Shown: positions 27,023-36,900 of the stretch, one piece after another
Position numbering within the stretch: the stretch's first letter is position 1
Layout of the letters: every line of letters begins with the position of its first letter
Source: Puteibacter caeruleilacunae
Lineage (GTDB): Bacteria > Bacteroidota > Bacteroidia > Bacteroidales > Prolixibacteraceae
Length of the DNA stretch: 64,000 bases
Assembly: GCA_005217565.1 (NCBI GenBank)
Contig: SJCO01000004.1
Location: forward strand, 186,001-250,000
Reading direction: 5' to 3'
The notes under the pieces: model-generated
Told to the model about the DNA's origin: nothing
The model's database searches: none
What the model saw: only the letters and a program-made list of their open reading frames with translations
Translations under genes and position numbers: made by a program

Positions 27023-27055
27023 AAAATGCTTGAACTTACTCAATCCAAGCATTTT
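27023..27055 (-). other. Leader hairpin upstream of the GH9-like gene
   Basis: Perfect 10-bp stem AAAATGCTTG (27023-27032) and CAAGCATTTT (27046-27055). On the minus strand it ends in TTTT and is followed by CTTTG, a terminator-like form, and it lies between the LacI-type operators and the gene start. It may be an attenuator-like leader structure or a stabilising hairpin. Confidence 0.4.
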
Positions 27056-27069
27056 ACCAACTATATTAA

Positions 27070-27114
27070 CGGAAACGTTTCCGAAAACAGCATTGTAGTA
27101 GTGAGAACGTTTTC
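27070..27114 (-). promoter_or_regulatory. Two LacI-type operators upstream of the GH9-like gene
   Basis: CGGAAACGTTTCCG (27070-27083) is a perfect 14-bp palindrome with the central CG typical of LacI-family sites. GAGAACGTTTTC (27103-27114) is an imperfect copy. Their centres are 32 bp apart, about three turns. A weak minus-strand -7 box TATAGTTG (27065-27058) has TTT 19 bp upstream, which would put the first operator between the promoter boxes. Same motif as at 47190-47252. Confidence 0.7.
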
Positions 27115-27121
27115 ATGATAT

Positions 27122-27521
27122 CTCCTTTGACGTCACCTTCATTTTTAGTATTTTTACAAGTGCGGAATTCAACCGTCGTTCTTTCTAAAGTATTTCTACA
27201 AATTGGGCCTTTGTAGGCAAATATGTCCCTAAAAAGGGTACATTTCGCTTGAAAAACGCCTGTCAAAATCATATTTTTCCTACAAAACCCCTGAATATAT
27301 CGAAGACTATCGAAGAAAAGTAGGCTTTGAGAAAAGTTTGGTTGCCCTCTAAGTGGGCTCCAAGTAGTCTCCAACAACTATTTTACTACATTACATTTAA
27401 TATCCAATCAGCATAGATCACTCAACAAGTTTTAGTCAAACTCACCCCAAATTCTGCACGCCTCCTGCTATATGGTATCTTTGAGATTTGTAAGCATCCA
27501 AATAAACGATCTACCTTTCCC
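27122..27521. other. Intergenic stretch without recognised gene
   Basis: About 400 bp between the operators and the end of the first beta-propeller gene. A 103-codon minus-strand frame (27066-27377) runs through the operators and has no recognisable domain, so it is not called. A plus-strand box TATCTTTG lies at 27474-27481 without a clear -33 partner or gene. Nothing else was seen. Confidence 0.5.
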
Positions 27522-28610
27522 TTACTTCTTCTTAAAAGTAACGATTACAGGATTGCTCTCAATGGTTACTTTATAGTTATTGGTTGACTTTGCCTTGAAA
27601 AAATCGTGACCATTGGCTATCACATCAGCCCTCATTGAAGCAAACAGCGTTCCGTTTTCATGAGATAATATCCTTGGAAACCATTTGCGCTTAAAGCTCT
27701 TCACTTGCATATTATCTAAATCAATCAACGCCAAATGCACGAACTTCTTATTGACAAAGGAACAATACACGGTATGATCAACAAGACAAGCAGTTTCGGT
27801 AAAGAAGCTATACTTACCCATCACTGGAAACAGCTTCTGATAATCGGCATACAATTCAGTAGGAATAGCGTTTCCATCAAAATCAAGTGCGATGGTCTTG
27901 GTTTTACTCTTATCCTCGGGATTTATATAGATTTGATTGGTGAAAGAATCAAAAAAAACAGTACCTGACTGATCAGTTAATATCGGATTATTCACGTTCG
28001 ATGGTATAGATACCCACAGCGGTAGCACCTCTCCTATCTTCCCCTTCAGATTGAAATCGCGATCGTAGTTAAACAACAAATACGCCTCATCGCCCTCCAA
28101 TACCGACTGGTGATTAGCGGAACAAATATAGCCGTTATTGTAGCGACCGATATTATAAAGATGGGCTGAAGAAGTCAACTTCTTTTTGCGAATAAATTGC
28201 CCTTCAAAATCATAAATCATCAGGGTAGAGTGATCGGTAAGCATAATAATCTGTTTGCGTTGCTCATCGATAGTAAAATCATTTAAGCTCTTATATTCAC
28301 CGGGGCCTGCCCCCTTTCTTCCAATGGTTCTTATAAACTTACCCTTCCTTGAGAATATCAACACACACTTACGTTGCGATGCATCAAGAATAAAAAGGTT
28401 ATCATTTGTAGGAATAAGCTTTGTGATACGTCCGATGATACTCTCTGCGGTAGTCTCCAACGGGGTATATTCAAACTCATCAAACTCAGTTGTGATATCA
28501 TCGAGGGTTGTAACATTATCCAACATTTTTAATGTTGTTTTCTCCTTATCGTCGGCAAAAGCAGTAAATGTTAATGAAAGAATACAAAGAACGAGAATCA
28601 GTTGTTTCAT
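27522..28610 (-). CDS. 6-bladed beta-propeller exported protein
   Basis: A 362-residue exported protein. The frame opens at 28649, but the ATG at 28610 gives a clean signal peptide (MKQLILVLCILSLTFTAFA) and lies after a hairpin, so it is preferred. The body is a repeat of about 45-residue blades with the family mark FIRTIGRKGAGPGEYKSLND and the pattern of NLFILDASQRKCVLIFSRKG. This is the 6-bladed beta-propeller family (formerly DUF5128) common in Bacteroidetes; function is unknown, but such propellers usually bind ligands or proteins in the periplasm. It is the last gene of a four-gene group with two related propellers and a CarboxypepD_reg-like protein. Confidence 0.85.
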   Translation of the reverse strand: MKQLILVLCILSLTFTAFADDKEKTTLKMLDNVTTLDDITTEFDEFEYTPLETTAESIIGRITKLIPTNDNLFILDASQRKCVLIFSRKGKFIRTIGRKGAGPGEYKSLNDFTIDEQRKQIIMLTDHSTLMIYDFEGQFIRKKKLTSSAHLYNIGRYNNGYICSANHQSVLEGDEAYLLFNYDRDFNLKGKIGEVLPLWVSIPSNVNNPILTDQSGTVFFDSFTNQIYINPEDKSKTKTIALDFDGNAIPTELYADYQKLFPVMGKYSFFTETACLVDHTVYCSFVNKKFVHLALIDLDNMQVKSFKRKWFPRILSHENGTLFASMRADVIANGHDFFKAKSTNNYKVTIESNPVIVTFKKK

Positions 28611-28629
28611 GGTGTTTGTTTTATTGAAT

Positions 28630-28665
28630 GGTGATGTGATTTTACGCATAAATATTCACATCACC
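28630..28665 (-). other. Hairpin in leader of the third propeller gene
   Basis: Perfect 10-bp stem GGTGATGTGA (28630-28639) and TCACATCACC (28656-28665) with a 16-nt loop. It covers the first possible ATG (28649) and so supports translation from 28610. It may act as an intercistronic processing or stability element. Confidence 0.5.
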
Positions 28666-28740
28666 ACAACCACTTAAGGTTTTGTAACATTTTTTATGAT
28701 CCATTAGAACATGTGCTAAAACATCCTTTGGGGTAGTTAT

Positions 28741-29895
28741 TTACTTTATTACATGTCGCACGATTACAGGATTAGACTCTTCATTAATGGAGCTACACAA
28801 TAGGTTAAGTGCTTCCTGTCTCGCCGGACTGTTCTTTTGCTTATCGCGCATATAAATAAGGTTCATAGCAGTGATGCTTTCATAAATACCTCCATCAGCA
28901 ACTGCTATAGGATTTGTCATTGTGTCTGCACCATTGGCAGCTCTTGTAAACGTTGGAAACTCACAAATTAACTTCTGCTGACTGATTGAATATAGCGCTG
29001 TATACCCTCGGTGCTTAAAAAGATAACTAAGCAATACATGATCGTCAGTCTGCAATACAAAATCTATAGAGCTTACATAGTCGGCATTTCCCAACTCCAT
29101 TGGTAGTTTACGCGCATTCATCTTGTTTATTTTAGCGACAGTACCTTCGGGGTATGATTTATTACCAAAATCAATGGTCAGCTTCTTCTGAATTTCATCA
29201 TTAACGAGGGTATAGATGTTGTAATTCAATCCTTCAGTAAAAAGCATATTCCCCGAAACCGGATTAACACAAATAGGACCACCCAGTCCTTGCGTTGTAC
29301 CAACCTCACCAATAATCTCCTTAACAGTCTTTCCTTGCTTCGAGAGCTTAAAAAACTTTACCCCCTTGGTATTCATTCCTCTGCCGTATGGTTCTGCTCC
29401 AGTGTAGGCGTAATAAGCATCTGCTGTTTCAACAATCTTGCGACAATAAACAGGGATTTTAACCTCGCGCAAAAACTCACCATCTTTTGAAAAGCATAAA
29501 ATAGTTTTCTTCTGTCTGTCGTATATTTTCAGACAGTCATCATATTCGCTGTAGAAAATGTCAAAAGGTCGTCCGTACTCCTGAGGTCCACGTCCCTTGC
29601 TTCCAATCTGCCCTATGAATTTTCCTTGATCATTAAATGCCAGCACTCGCCTTGCTTTATAATCAAGAATATAGATCATATCATCATGAACCACAATGTC
29701 GGTAATACTACCTATAAGACAATCCTGATTGGTCTCGAGAGGAATAAATGTGGCAGGCTTAAACAGTGAAAGATAATCTACAGGCTCAAGTTTCTCAATA
29801 TTTCCCAATTTAATGGTTGGCACCAATGCCTTTTCGTCATTCTTACAGGCAAAAAGTAGAGATAAAAGGATGATAGATAGTAGTATTCTGGTCAT
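28741..29895 (-). CDS. 6-bladed beta-propeller lipoprotein
   Basis: A 384-residue lipoprotein (lipobox LFAC, Cys17). The propeller begins after about residue 40 (FKPATFIPLETNQDCLIGSI) and shows the family motif FIGQIGSKGRGPQEYGRP near residue 95 and DMIYILDYKARRVLAFNDQG. It is a paralogue of the genes on both sides rather than a tandem copy, since identity outside the core motifs is low by eye. The gap to the upstream CarboxypepD_reg-like gene is 18 bp, and to the downstream propeller 130 bp from the chosen start, so co-transcription is likely. No enzymatic motif is seen, and the ligand is unknown. Confidence 0.87.
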   Translation of the reverse strand: MTRILLSIILLSLLFACKNDEKALVPTIKLGNIEKLEPVDYLSLFKPATFIPLETNQDCLIGSITDIVVHDDMIYILDYKARRVLAFNDQGKFIGQIGSKGRGPQEYGRPFDIFYSEYDDCLKIYDRQKKTILCFSKDGEFLREVKIPVYCRKIVETADAYYAYTGAEPYGRGMNTKGVKFFKLSKQGKTVKEIIGEVGTTQGLGGPICVNPVSGNMLFTEGLNYNIYTLVNDEIQKKLTIDFGNKSYPEGTVAKINKMNARKLPMELGNADYVSSIDFVLQTDDHVLLSYLFKHRGYTALYSISQQKLICEFPTFTRAANGADTMTNPIAVADGGIYESITAMNLIYMRDKQKNSPARQEALNLLCSSINEESNPVIVRHVIK

Positions 29896-29913
29896 AATAA
29901 TAATTTGAGAGAT

Positions 29914-30861
29914 TTACTTTTTTAATTTTACAACTTCAGCATTCAGGCATAACGACATACCAAAGGAAGCCCAGTTTTCCTGCCCTACACTTCTATAAAA
30001 CACTTGTCCCGAATTTCTTGCCCATATACCAAACGTTCCTTCACTCATATCTTCCACAAATTCTAAAGCAATTAACAACGATCCTTCGCAGGTTAGATTA
30101 TACTGAGCAACATCAAAGTGAACTTCACCCCCCTCCAATTCTTCCTTAGACAACTTCATGTATATTGGTTGAGAGGCAATATTCTTCAACTTTAATTTGT
30201 GTAGATCTTGATCGGTTGGAATATACTCGGCTCCAGGTTTCTTATCCTTACTTTTTTGATCGTAAGTATTATCCTTTTCAGGATCTTGCTCAACAGCGTA
30301 AAAATTCATCCTTACCAATAGATCATTGTAAGTACATTTTGATAAGAGAAAGTTTACCGCTCTAATTTTAACTGGACTATTATTGGCAATACATACTCCA
30401 AACTCATAACCAGATGATATATCCAGCAAACCAAATTTCTGAGGTTTACGCTTATTGTACTTTAGAGAACCTATCATCTTGCTTTTCGAGCCTTCCGATA
30501 CTGCAACAATTTCATTCAACAAGTACACCTTCTGTTTTAAGGCAACAATACGACTTTCCAATGCCTTTAAATCTTTCAATGACAGCTTCACTGTCTTATA
30601 CCCAAGATGAGAGATTTTAATTGTATCATTCAGCCTAACCTTCGAAATATCTAGTTTAAACTTTCCATTTTTATCAGACATTGTTCCAACTTGCAGAGAA
30701 GGTACAGTTACATTTACATACTTCAAAGATTCCGTTGTTGACTCATCTACAATTTTCCCTTTAAATACCTGACCGTATGCAGTCGTATTTTGAAAACCAC
30801 TGCAAAGCAAGAATAATACGTATAGGACACTAAAGAAGACTTTTACTCTAATTCGTTTCAT
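29914..30861 (-). CDS. CarboxypepD_reg-like domain exported protein
   Basis: A 315-residue exported protein. After a signal segment (about 6-28) comes a carboxypeptidase-regulatory-like beta-sandwich (about 32-110: FKGKIVDESTTESLKYVNVT, then DKNGKFKLDIS and ISHLGYKTVKLSL). The remaining 200 residues form a beta-rich domain of no recognised family, with FGVCIANNSPVKIRAVNF and LLIALEFVEDMSEGTFGIWA. Proteins of this kind are frequent beside surface or periplasmic propellers in Bacteroidetes, and their role is unknown. It lies 49 bp after one propeller gene and 18 bp before another on the same strand, which points to one operon. Confidence 0.8.
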   Translation of the reverse strand: MKRIRVKVFFSVLYVLFLLCSGFQNTTAYGQVFKGKIVDESTTESLKYVNVTVPSLQVGTMSDKNGKFKLDISKVRLNDTIKISHLGYKTVKLSLKDLKALESRIVALKQKVYLLNEIVAVSEGSKSKMIGSLKYNKRKPQKFGLLDISSGYEFGVCIANNSPVKIRAVNFLLSKCTYNDLLVRMNFYAVEQDPEKDNTYDQKSKDKKPGAEYIPTDQDLHKLKLKNIASQPIYMKLSKEELEGGEVHFDVAQYNLTCEGSLLIALEFVEDMSEGTFGIWARNSGQVFYRSVGQENWASFGMSLCLNAEVVKLKK

Positions 30862-30910
30862 GTTTAATTGGGTTTGATTTTTATTGTTTTATCATTCATT
30901 ATCTCAGAAC

Positions 30911-32086
30911 CTATTTATAAAACAAGATAAATGGATTAGAATCGATGGAAGCTTTGCTGATATCGTGAATCAATTGTTCTGATAGAATTTGATTATTCTT
31001 TTTAATTTGCTCTTTATCGAAACGACCTAAAGCCATTGGACTAATAAGACATACTGTTCCATATTTTTGATCATAACTCTTAAAGTTAAAAGCGAGATTA
31101 AATATATCATCTGAAACGATTACATCACAAGGCCCATTTCCATTCAGTGTTTTTATTTGACAGACATATCTGTATCCTCCTTGTCTGTAACGGAACATCC
31201 TGAATTTATCATTCTCGTAATAAGTATATGGAATGATAACCTCTTTGTACTCTTCATCAAATAGATTAAGCTTAAAATCTACTTTAATATCATTTTCACG
31301 TACATAATCACGGAAGGATTTTCCATTACAATTAAGTGTTAAGTATGGCTTTAGTGATTTACCTTTAACCTCAAAAATGGTCTCACAATATGGATAGTTT
31401 AACAATAATTTATCCCCAACATAAGTAAATCCTGACTCATAAAAACCATGTTTCGGATAATCTTTGTGAGGTAATAATTCAGCAACTACATTTTTATTGC
31501 GATCTATAATTTTCACCCCTGCATCCTCAGCTTTATTTGTGTTACAAATTACACAGATAAAATCTCCTTTACACGCAATTTGAGTCGGATTAAAATCAAG
31601 TTGATCTGCTTTTTTGAAATTCCCATGAGAATCGAAATAGCTAATTCTTCGCAATATCGGATCGGCGATTAATATTTGATCATTCTTTAAATCGATGCAA
31701 AAATCAGTAAGCATGGTGTATTCACCAGGCCCTCTCCCCTTGCTGGAAATCTTATATAAAAATCGCCCCTTGTTTTTTAGGTCATAAACAAACAGCTCCT
31801 TTGCCTTATGTACATCAAGAACATACAACTTATCCTTATAAACCATTACTTTAGAAACCGCACCTATTGGTCCTCCACTTTTATCTAATTCAAATCCGTG
31901 AACTTTTGAATACAGTTCGCTTGCTTTGATTCGGGTATATTCGTCAGGTGATTTTCGCTCACCAACTTGAAAATGGATGATATCATCAGTTGAATTCTGT
32001 TGCTTTGAGTTGTTTTTGCCACAGGAGGTAATAAATAGAATAAGTAATAGCAAACCCATTACTTTTCGGAGTTGTTTCAAGTACAT
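30911..32086 (-). CDS. 6-bladed beta-propeller lipoprotein
   Basis: A 391-residue lipoprotein (MYLKQLRKVMGLLLLILF, lipobox ITSC, Cys22). The frame extends to 32113, but a -7 box overlaps that extension and the ATG at 32086 gives a normal signal, so 32086 is chosen. The family motif is LYKISSKGRGPGEYTMLTDF. Blades continue to the C-terminus. It is the first gene of the propeller group, with its own promoter at 32111-32118. Function is unknown; ligand binding at the membrane surface is inferred from fold. The gene and its neighbour are more A+T-rich than the SusC/SusD genes on either side. Confidence 0.87.
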   Translation of the reverse strand: MYLKQLRKVMGLLLLILFITSCGKNNSKQQNSTDDIIHFQVGERKSPDEYTRIKASELYSKVHGFELDKSGGPIGAVSKVMVYKDKLYVLDVHKAKELFVYDLKNKGRFLYKISSKGRGPGEYTMLTDFCIDLKNDQILIADPILRRISYFDSHGNFKKADQLDFNPTQIACKGDFICVICNTNKAEDAGVKIIDRNKNVVAELLPHKDYPKHGFYESGFTYVGDKLLLNYPYCETIFEVKGKSLKPYLTLNCNGKSFRDYVRENDIKVDFKLNLFDEEYKEVIIPYTYYENDKFRMFRYRQGGYRYVCQIKTLNGNGPCDVIVSDDIFNLAFNFKSYDQKYGTVCLISPMALGRFDKEQIKKNNQILSEQLIHDISKASIDSNPFILFYK

Positions 32087-32110
32087 TTCGTTTTTTGATT
32101 TAGTGTAAAG

Positions 32111-32118
32111 CAAAAATA
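32111..32118 (-). promoter_or_regulatory. -7 box of the propeller operon
   Basis: Minus-strand TATTTTTG (32118-32111) matches TAnnTTTG. A weak -33 element (TTTA) lies about 18 bp upstream. RNA would start near 32107, giving a leader of about 21 nt. Confidence 0.45.
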
Positions 32119-32216
32119 ACGAAATTATATTTAATCTAAAGTTATAAATAGCAACTTTACATCACCCGATTTTAGCAATCAAGATATCGCGATTCGAGCC
32201 TCAAATAACCGGACCT

Positions 32217-32242
32217 CATTCGAGACACATTCGAGACACATT
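32217..32242 (+). repeat. Tandem 11-bp repeat CATTCGAGACA, 2.4 copies
   Basis: Units at 32217-32227 and 32228-32238 are identical and are followed by CATT. They lie about 100 bp upstream of the propeller promoter, in a gap that also contains two TTTGGCGG segments (about 32280-32320). Purpose unknown. Confidence 0.5.
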
Positions 32243-32350
32243 AATACCAAATTGCGAAACCACTGCGAATCTCCTGGGGATTTGGCGGTGGGTTGGCCGA
32301 ATTTGGCGGGTATTTGGGGTGAATCGGCTGGCAATGTGTCCTATCCCAAA

Positions 32351-32379
32351 AGAGCAGAGCCTTTTACCGACTCTGCTCA
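32351..32379 (-). terminator. Terminator after the fasciclin/SusCD operon
   Basis: GAGCAGAG (32352-32359) pairs with CTCTGCTC (32371-32378). On the minus strand it follows the SusD stop by about 20 bp and is followed by TTTTGGG. Confidence 0.8.
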
Positions 32380-32396
32380 ATGGCATTTAAATTATA

Positions 32397-33965
32397 CTAA
32401 TTATCTACAAAAGTAGCGGATGTATTGACGACTTCTACAAAGTCGATATCTTCAGTATTAAAATCAACATACCAGTTGTTCTGATCCTGAAGCTTGTTAT
32501 ACAGTGTATTGTAATCACTTGATCCGATCATAAACTTGCTAGCAATAATCTTCGCAAGGAATTCAGGATCGTTACGCCATTTTGCGGCCCTTGCAACATC
32601 ATGGAAGCGGTTACCTTCAAAGGCGGTCTCACGTGCACGTTCCTGCAAAATGAACTCATCAACTGCCATGATAGAATCCTGCTTTGTTGCATCCTCTGGT
32701 AAGTCAAGCTCATATGGTAACAAATCAACTCTACCACGCACACCTTGTGAACTAACCATTACCTGATCATCAAACATACCGTTGTTTACCATACCCAACG
32801 CATTCTTTGGATCACCTGAGCGGTTCAATGCTTCAGCAGCATCTAACCACGAATCTCCTGCTCGCCACATGTAATATACGTTATCGTATTGGTATGCAGT
32901 ATTATTGATACGATACTTATTAATCATAGGTCCCTGAGGTGTTTCAACATACGAATTATCTTCTCCTCGGAAATGATCATCTTCCGACAACCAATAAGAA
33001 ATCCCCTTAACTGTTGGCTTCAAATAGTAAGCACCATCGTCGGTACTAGTCCAATAGGTAAGTTTATGTACCTGGTCGTACTTTTTATTGAAAGGATAAA
33101 TCACCAAAGCCTCATCGGTAAATCCGTCGCCATATAAAGCTTCACCAAACATATCACTCCATTTATGATCATTAAACTGTGTATTATCAAGTGACCATGC
33201 CCAGTCGGCCGATACCGATCCTGGCACATATTCTTCAGCCTTATCAGAGATCACCACCATGAAGTTAGCGAAAGCATTTACCCAGTCGCCTTTCTCCAGG
33301 TAAAGCTCTCCGGCCAACTGATATGGAGGATAGTTGGTAAAACGGGTACGGTACCAAATAGCATCTGAATTGGCAACAATATCACGAGTAAACTTATGCT
33401 TGTTCACCTGAGTGATTAATGTATCCAAAACAGCATTCTTATCCATCTTCGTAAATTCAACTGTCTGATCTAAGTTTACGATAGGTTCTTCGAAATAAAC
33501 CACCTCATCATACATTCTTAGCATGATCAAATAAGTAGTCGCTCGAAGATAAGTTAACTCGGCTTCATACTTGGCGCGTTGTGTTTCATCTACAGAAGGA
33601 TCATTCTCCTGTACCTTATCTAAGTGCGTAAACACATCGTTCACCTGATTAATCACCTTATAAAACTGAGTTGCATCGAGGTACTCATTACTATTTTTCA
33701 ATACCGATCGTGAAATCTCCTGCAACTCCACTGGGGCATTGCTATTATCAATAACCAAATCGGAGCGCACCTCTCCCATCAAAAACTGTGTTTCCACAGT
33801 CTTTTGTAGCGATTCGTAAATACCAATAATTGATACCAACGCATCGTATGAGTTCTGATAATTATCTTCAGCCTCAACAATATCGGGCTGATCAATATCG
33901 AAGAAATCAGAACACGACGATATTGTAATACTTAATACAAGCAGTATAATTGTAAATTTCTTCAT
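32397..33965 (-). CDS. SusD/RagB-family glycan-binding lipoprotein
   Basis: A 522-residue SusD homologue and the last gene of the seven-gene fasciclin operon. Lipobox TISSC (Cys18). Family marks include AELTYLRATTYLIMLRMYDEV near 150, AGDSWLDAAEALNRSG near 375 and the C-terminal block RARETAFEGNRFHDVARAAK. It pairs with the SusC encoded 18 bp upstream and should capture the oligosaccharide at the outer membrane. It resembles a SusD subtype in which helix spacing is loose, but no core motif is missing. A clear terminator follows. Confidence 0.94.
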   Translation of the reverse strand: MKKFTIILLVLSITISSCSDFFDIDQPDIVEAEDNYQNSYDALVSIIGIYESLQKTVETQFLMGEVRSDLVIDNSNAPVELQEISRSVLKNSNEYLDATQFYKVINQVNDVFTHLDKVQENDPSVDETQRAKYEAELTYLRATTYLIMLRMYDEVVYFEEPIVNLDQTVEFTKMDKNAVLDTLITQVNKHKFTRDIVANSDAIWYRTRFTNYPPYQLAGELYLEKGDWVNAFANFMVVISDKAEEYVPGSVSADWAWSLDNTQFNDHKWSDMFGEALYGDGFTDEALVIYPFNKKYDQVHKLTYWTSTDDGAYYLKPTVKGISYWLSEDDHFRGEDNSYVETPQGPMINKYRINNTAYQYDNVYYMWRAGDSWLDAAEALNRSGDPKNALGMVNNGMFDDQVMVSSQGVRGRVDLLPYELDLPEDATKQDSIMAVDEFILQERARETAFEGNRFHDVARAAKWRNDPEFLAKIIASKFMIGSSDYNTLYNKLQDQNNWYVDFNTEDIDFVEVVNTSATFVDN

Positions 33966-33983
33966 CTTACATTCTTTTTGTGG

Positions 33984-36900
33984 TTATAATCCGAGCTTAA
34001 CACCCACTAATACAGTTGGAGAAACAGGAGCCTTGAAATAATCTGCTCCCCTTGTTTCATAACCTTCACCCGTTGCGAACTCAGGAGAGTATCCCAGGTA
34101 CTCATGCCAGGTGTACAAGTTCTTACCTGTTGCGAAGATCTCTGCACTATTCAGCCAGCTTGATTGAGGATTAAAGCGATATGAAAGGGTTACATTCTGT
34201 AAACGAATGTAGCTTCCATTCTCAATCCAACGATCAGAGAAACGGGCATTCTTCATTGGATCGCCATATACTACTCGAGGAGTAGAGGTTACATCGCCTT
34301 CTTTCTTCCATGCACTCAATGCAGCTGTAGACTGATTAGCATATCCATCGAACGACTCCATCTGATTACGAGCATAGTTGTATAGATCATTACCTTCAAC
34401 AAAGTTTACTTGAGTATACAAACTCCATCTCTTATAGTTGAACTGATTTATCCAGCTTCCAAAGAAATCAGGCATTGGATTACCAATAACCGTACGATCA
34501 TTCTCGTCAATTACCTTGTTATTGTCTAAATCGGCAAAGATGATATCACCTGCCTGAAAAGCATTCCCAAACTGATCGGTTAGTCCTATTTGCTCGGCTT
34601 GCGCACTGCTCTGATAAACTCCTTTTGTTTTATAGCCATAGAACATTCCCGGAGCTTCTCCTTGCTTATGGATCTTATTTCCTCCTTCAAGCTCAACAAT
34701 CTTATTAGCTCCTAACGAAGTAATTTCAGACTTTGAATATGAAAGTGTTCCCCTGGTATTCCAGTTAAAGTCTTTACCACGGATTACCTGCCAGTCGAGA
34801 TCAACTTCAAAGCCTGTTGTTTCCATCTCTCCGTCGTTCACCAACACCGATTCGTAGCCATAGAAATCAGGCAACGTTGACTGCACCAACATATCCTTGG
34901 TAGTATTCTCGAAATAGTTCACATTAAGCTTAACGGCATTGCGGAATAAGCTAAGATCTAATCCTAAGTTCCAAGAGTAAACATCCTCCCACTTGATGTG
35001 GTTGTTCATGATACCTCCACGTGCCAATCCTGAGATACTCCAGTATTGAGAGGCAGTATAGTAATCCTTTGCAATGTAGTTACCAAACTGATCGTTTCCT
35101 GATTTACCTGTACTAAATCGGAATAAACACTTATTAAACCATGTATTATCGCCGTTAATGAACGACTCACGGGCAAGATCGTATCCTAATGATAACGTTG
35201 GGAAAATTCCAACGATAGTATTTCCTACCTCCTGACCATCGGCAAGCTCACCAATCGGACTACTACTGTCGACCGATACTGCTCCTGAGATGAAAATCTT
35301 CTTTGCAATATCATAAGAACCATAAAGGTAGGTTGAGAAATGATTGTAATACTCCCAGTAACCATCCTTACGACGTGTATCATCATCAGTATCAGATAAG
35401 GTAATAGCGTCATCAATTGGTGTATTCAAACCAGACTGTGCACCTAGTTCAACTTCACTGGTGCGCAAGCGAGTTCCAGCCACTAAATCAATGTGCTGAT
35501 TATTACTTAAATACTTAGAGAAAGTCAGTTTATTCTCGTTGTAGATCGCTCTATACTTCTGTTCCGACTTGCTTACTACGCTCTCTGCTTCATCGCTAGG
35601 CAATACACCAACACCATAATTAGGACGGAAATAAGTCTCATCAGTCTGATTTAGCTCCGTTCCAACAAGTACACTCAACTTTAAGCTTGGAGTAAACTTA
35701 TATCCAAAGTTAAAACCACCAGTAAGGAAATAAGATTTACGTTTTGCTTCAATATCATTCACTAAAACAATAGGATTTGACATTGCAAAAGCATCCTGAT
35801 CTTCATATACCTGGTTAAATTCGTTATTTCCTAGTGCCTGGTAAATTCCCTGCATCGGCGTTTTTGTCAACGCTGCAAAAATTGGATTTCCAACATAGTT
35901 AGTCCCCGACTCAGTCAGCTTATTAGTGGTATTTCCAAATCCAAGGTTTACATCAATTGATAGTTTAGAAGTAATGTTTACCTGTGTATTCAATTGGGTA
36001 GTCAAGCGGCTCATTGTTGAGTGATCCAAGGTTCCATTATTAGATGTTAATCCTACACCTGCATAGAACTTAGCAGCCTGGTCGCCCCCCTTCAATCCAA
36101 CGTGAGCATCGGTCTGCAATGAACCTTTGAAGATCTCATCCTGCCAATCCGTATCCTGCTCATACGATGGATATTCTCCAGCTTGAGCTTCATTACCTAA
36201 AAATGGGTATTCATTATTAATTTGATCAGCATCATACCCTTGTCCGAACAACTGATGTAGAACGTATTCTTTATGTTGCTGTGCATTCATCACCGGGATA
36301 CGCTCATCATTCCACGATACACCTGTTGATCCTTTGAAGTTAATACTGGTTTTTCCACCTTCAACCTGATTGGTATTGATCAAAATCACACCATTAGATC
36401 CTTGCATACCATAAATGGCCGCAGCAGCTTTATCTTTCAACACAGTAATTTCACGGATATCATTAGGATTGATACCTGCTAAACGGAAATAATCATTTCC
36501 AGGAATCGCATCATAATCGAAAGAATAGTTTCCTAAAACCACTCCATCAACAACAACCAACGGCTTTTGAAGTGCGTGAATAGAGTTCATTCCGCGAATA
36601 ACCATGTCGCTACCTTCACCTGGTAGTCCAGAACGTTTAACGGTATACATCCCCGAAACAGCCTTCAGATAGTCGTCAACCGATTCTGCAACAATCGGCT
36701 GATCGACAGTTTTCACAACACTTTTGGCGAAAGTCGCTTCATCAACCTTAGCATCAGTTGCCGGGCCTACATATTTATCGCGACCTACGTTACCATGATC
36801 AAGGTTAAGTAAAATACTCACCTTCTGGCCAGATTTTGCAAAAGCAACCTCTGTGATATATCCAGGATATTTAAATTCAAGTCGCACTCTTTCAGAAGAA

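Noticed and set aside
27066-27377. Minus-strand frame of 103 codons in the gap before the GH9-like gene
   Set aside because: It overlaps the LacI-type operators, has no recognisable domain and a composition unlike real neighbours.
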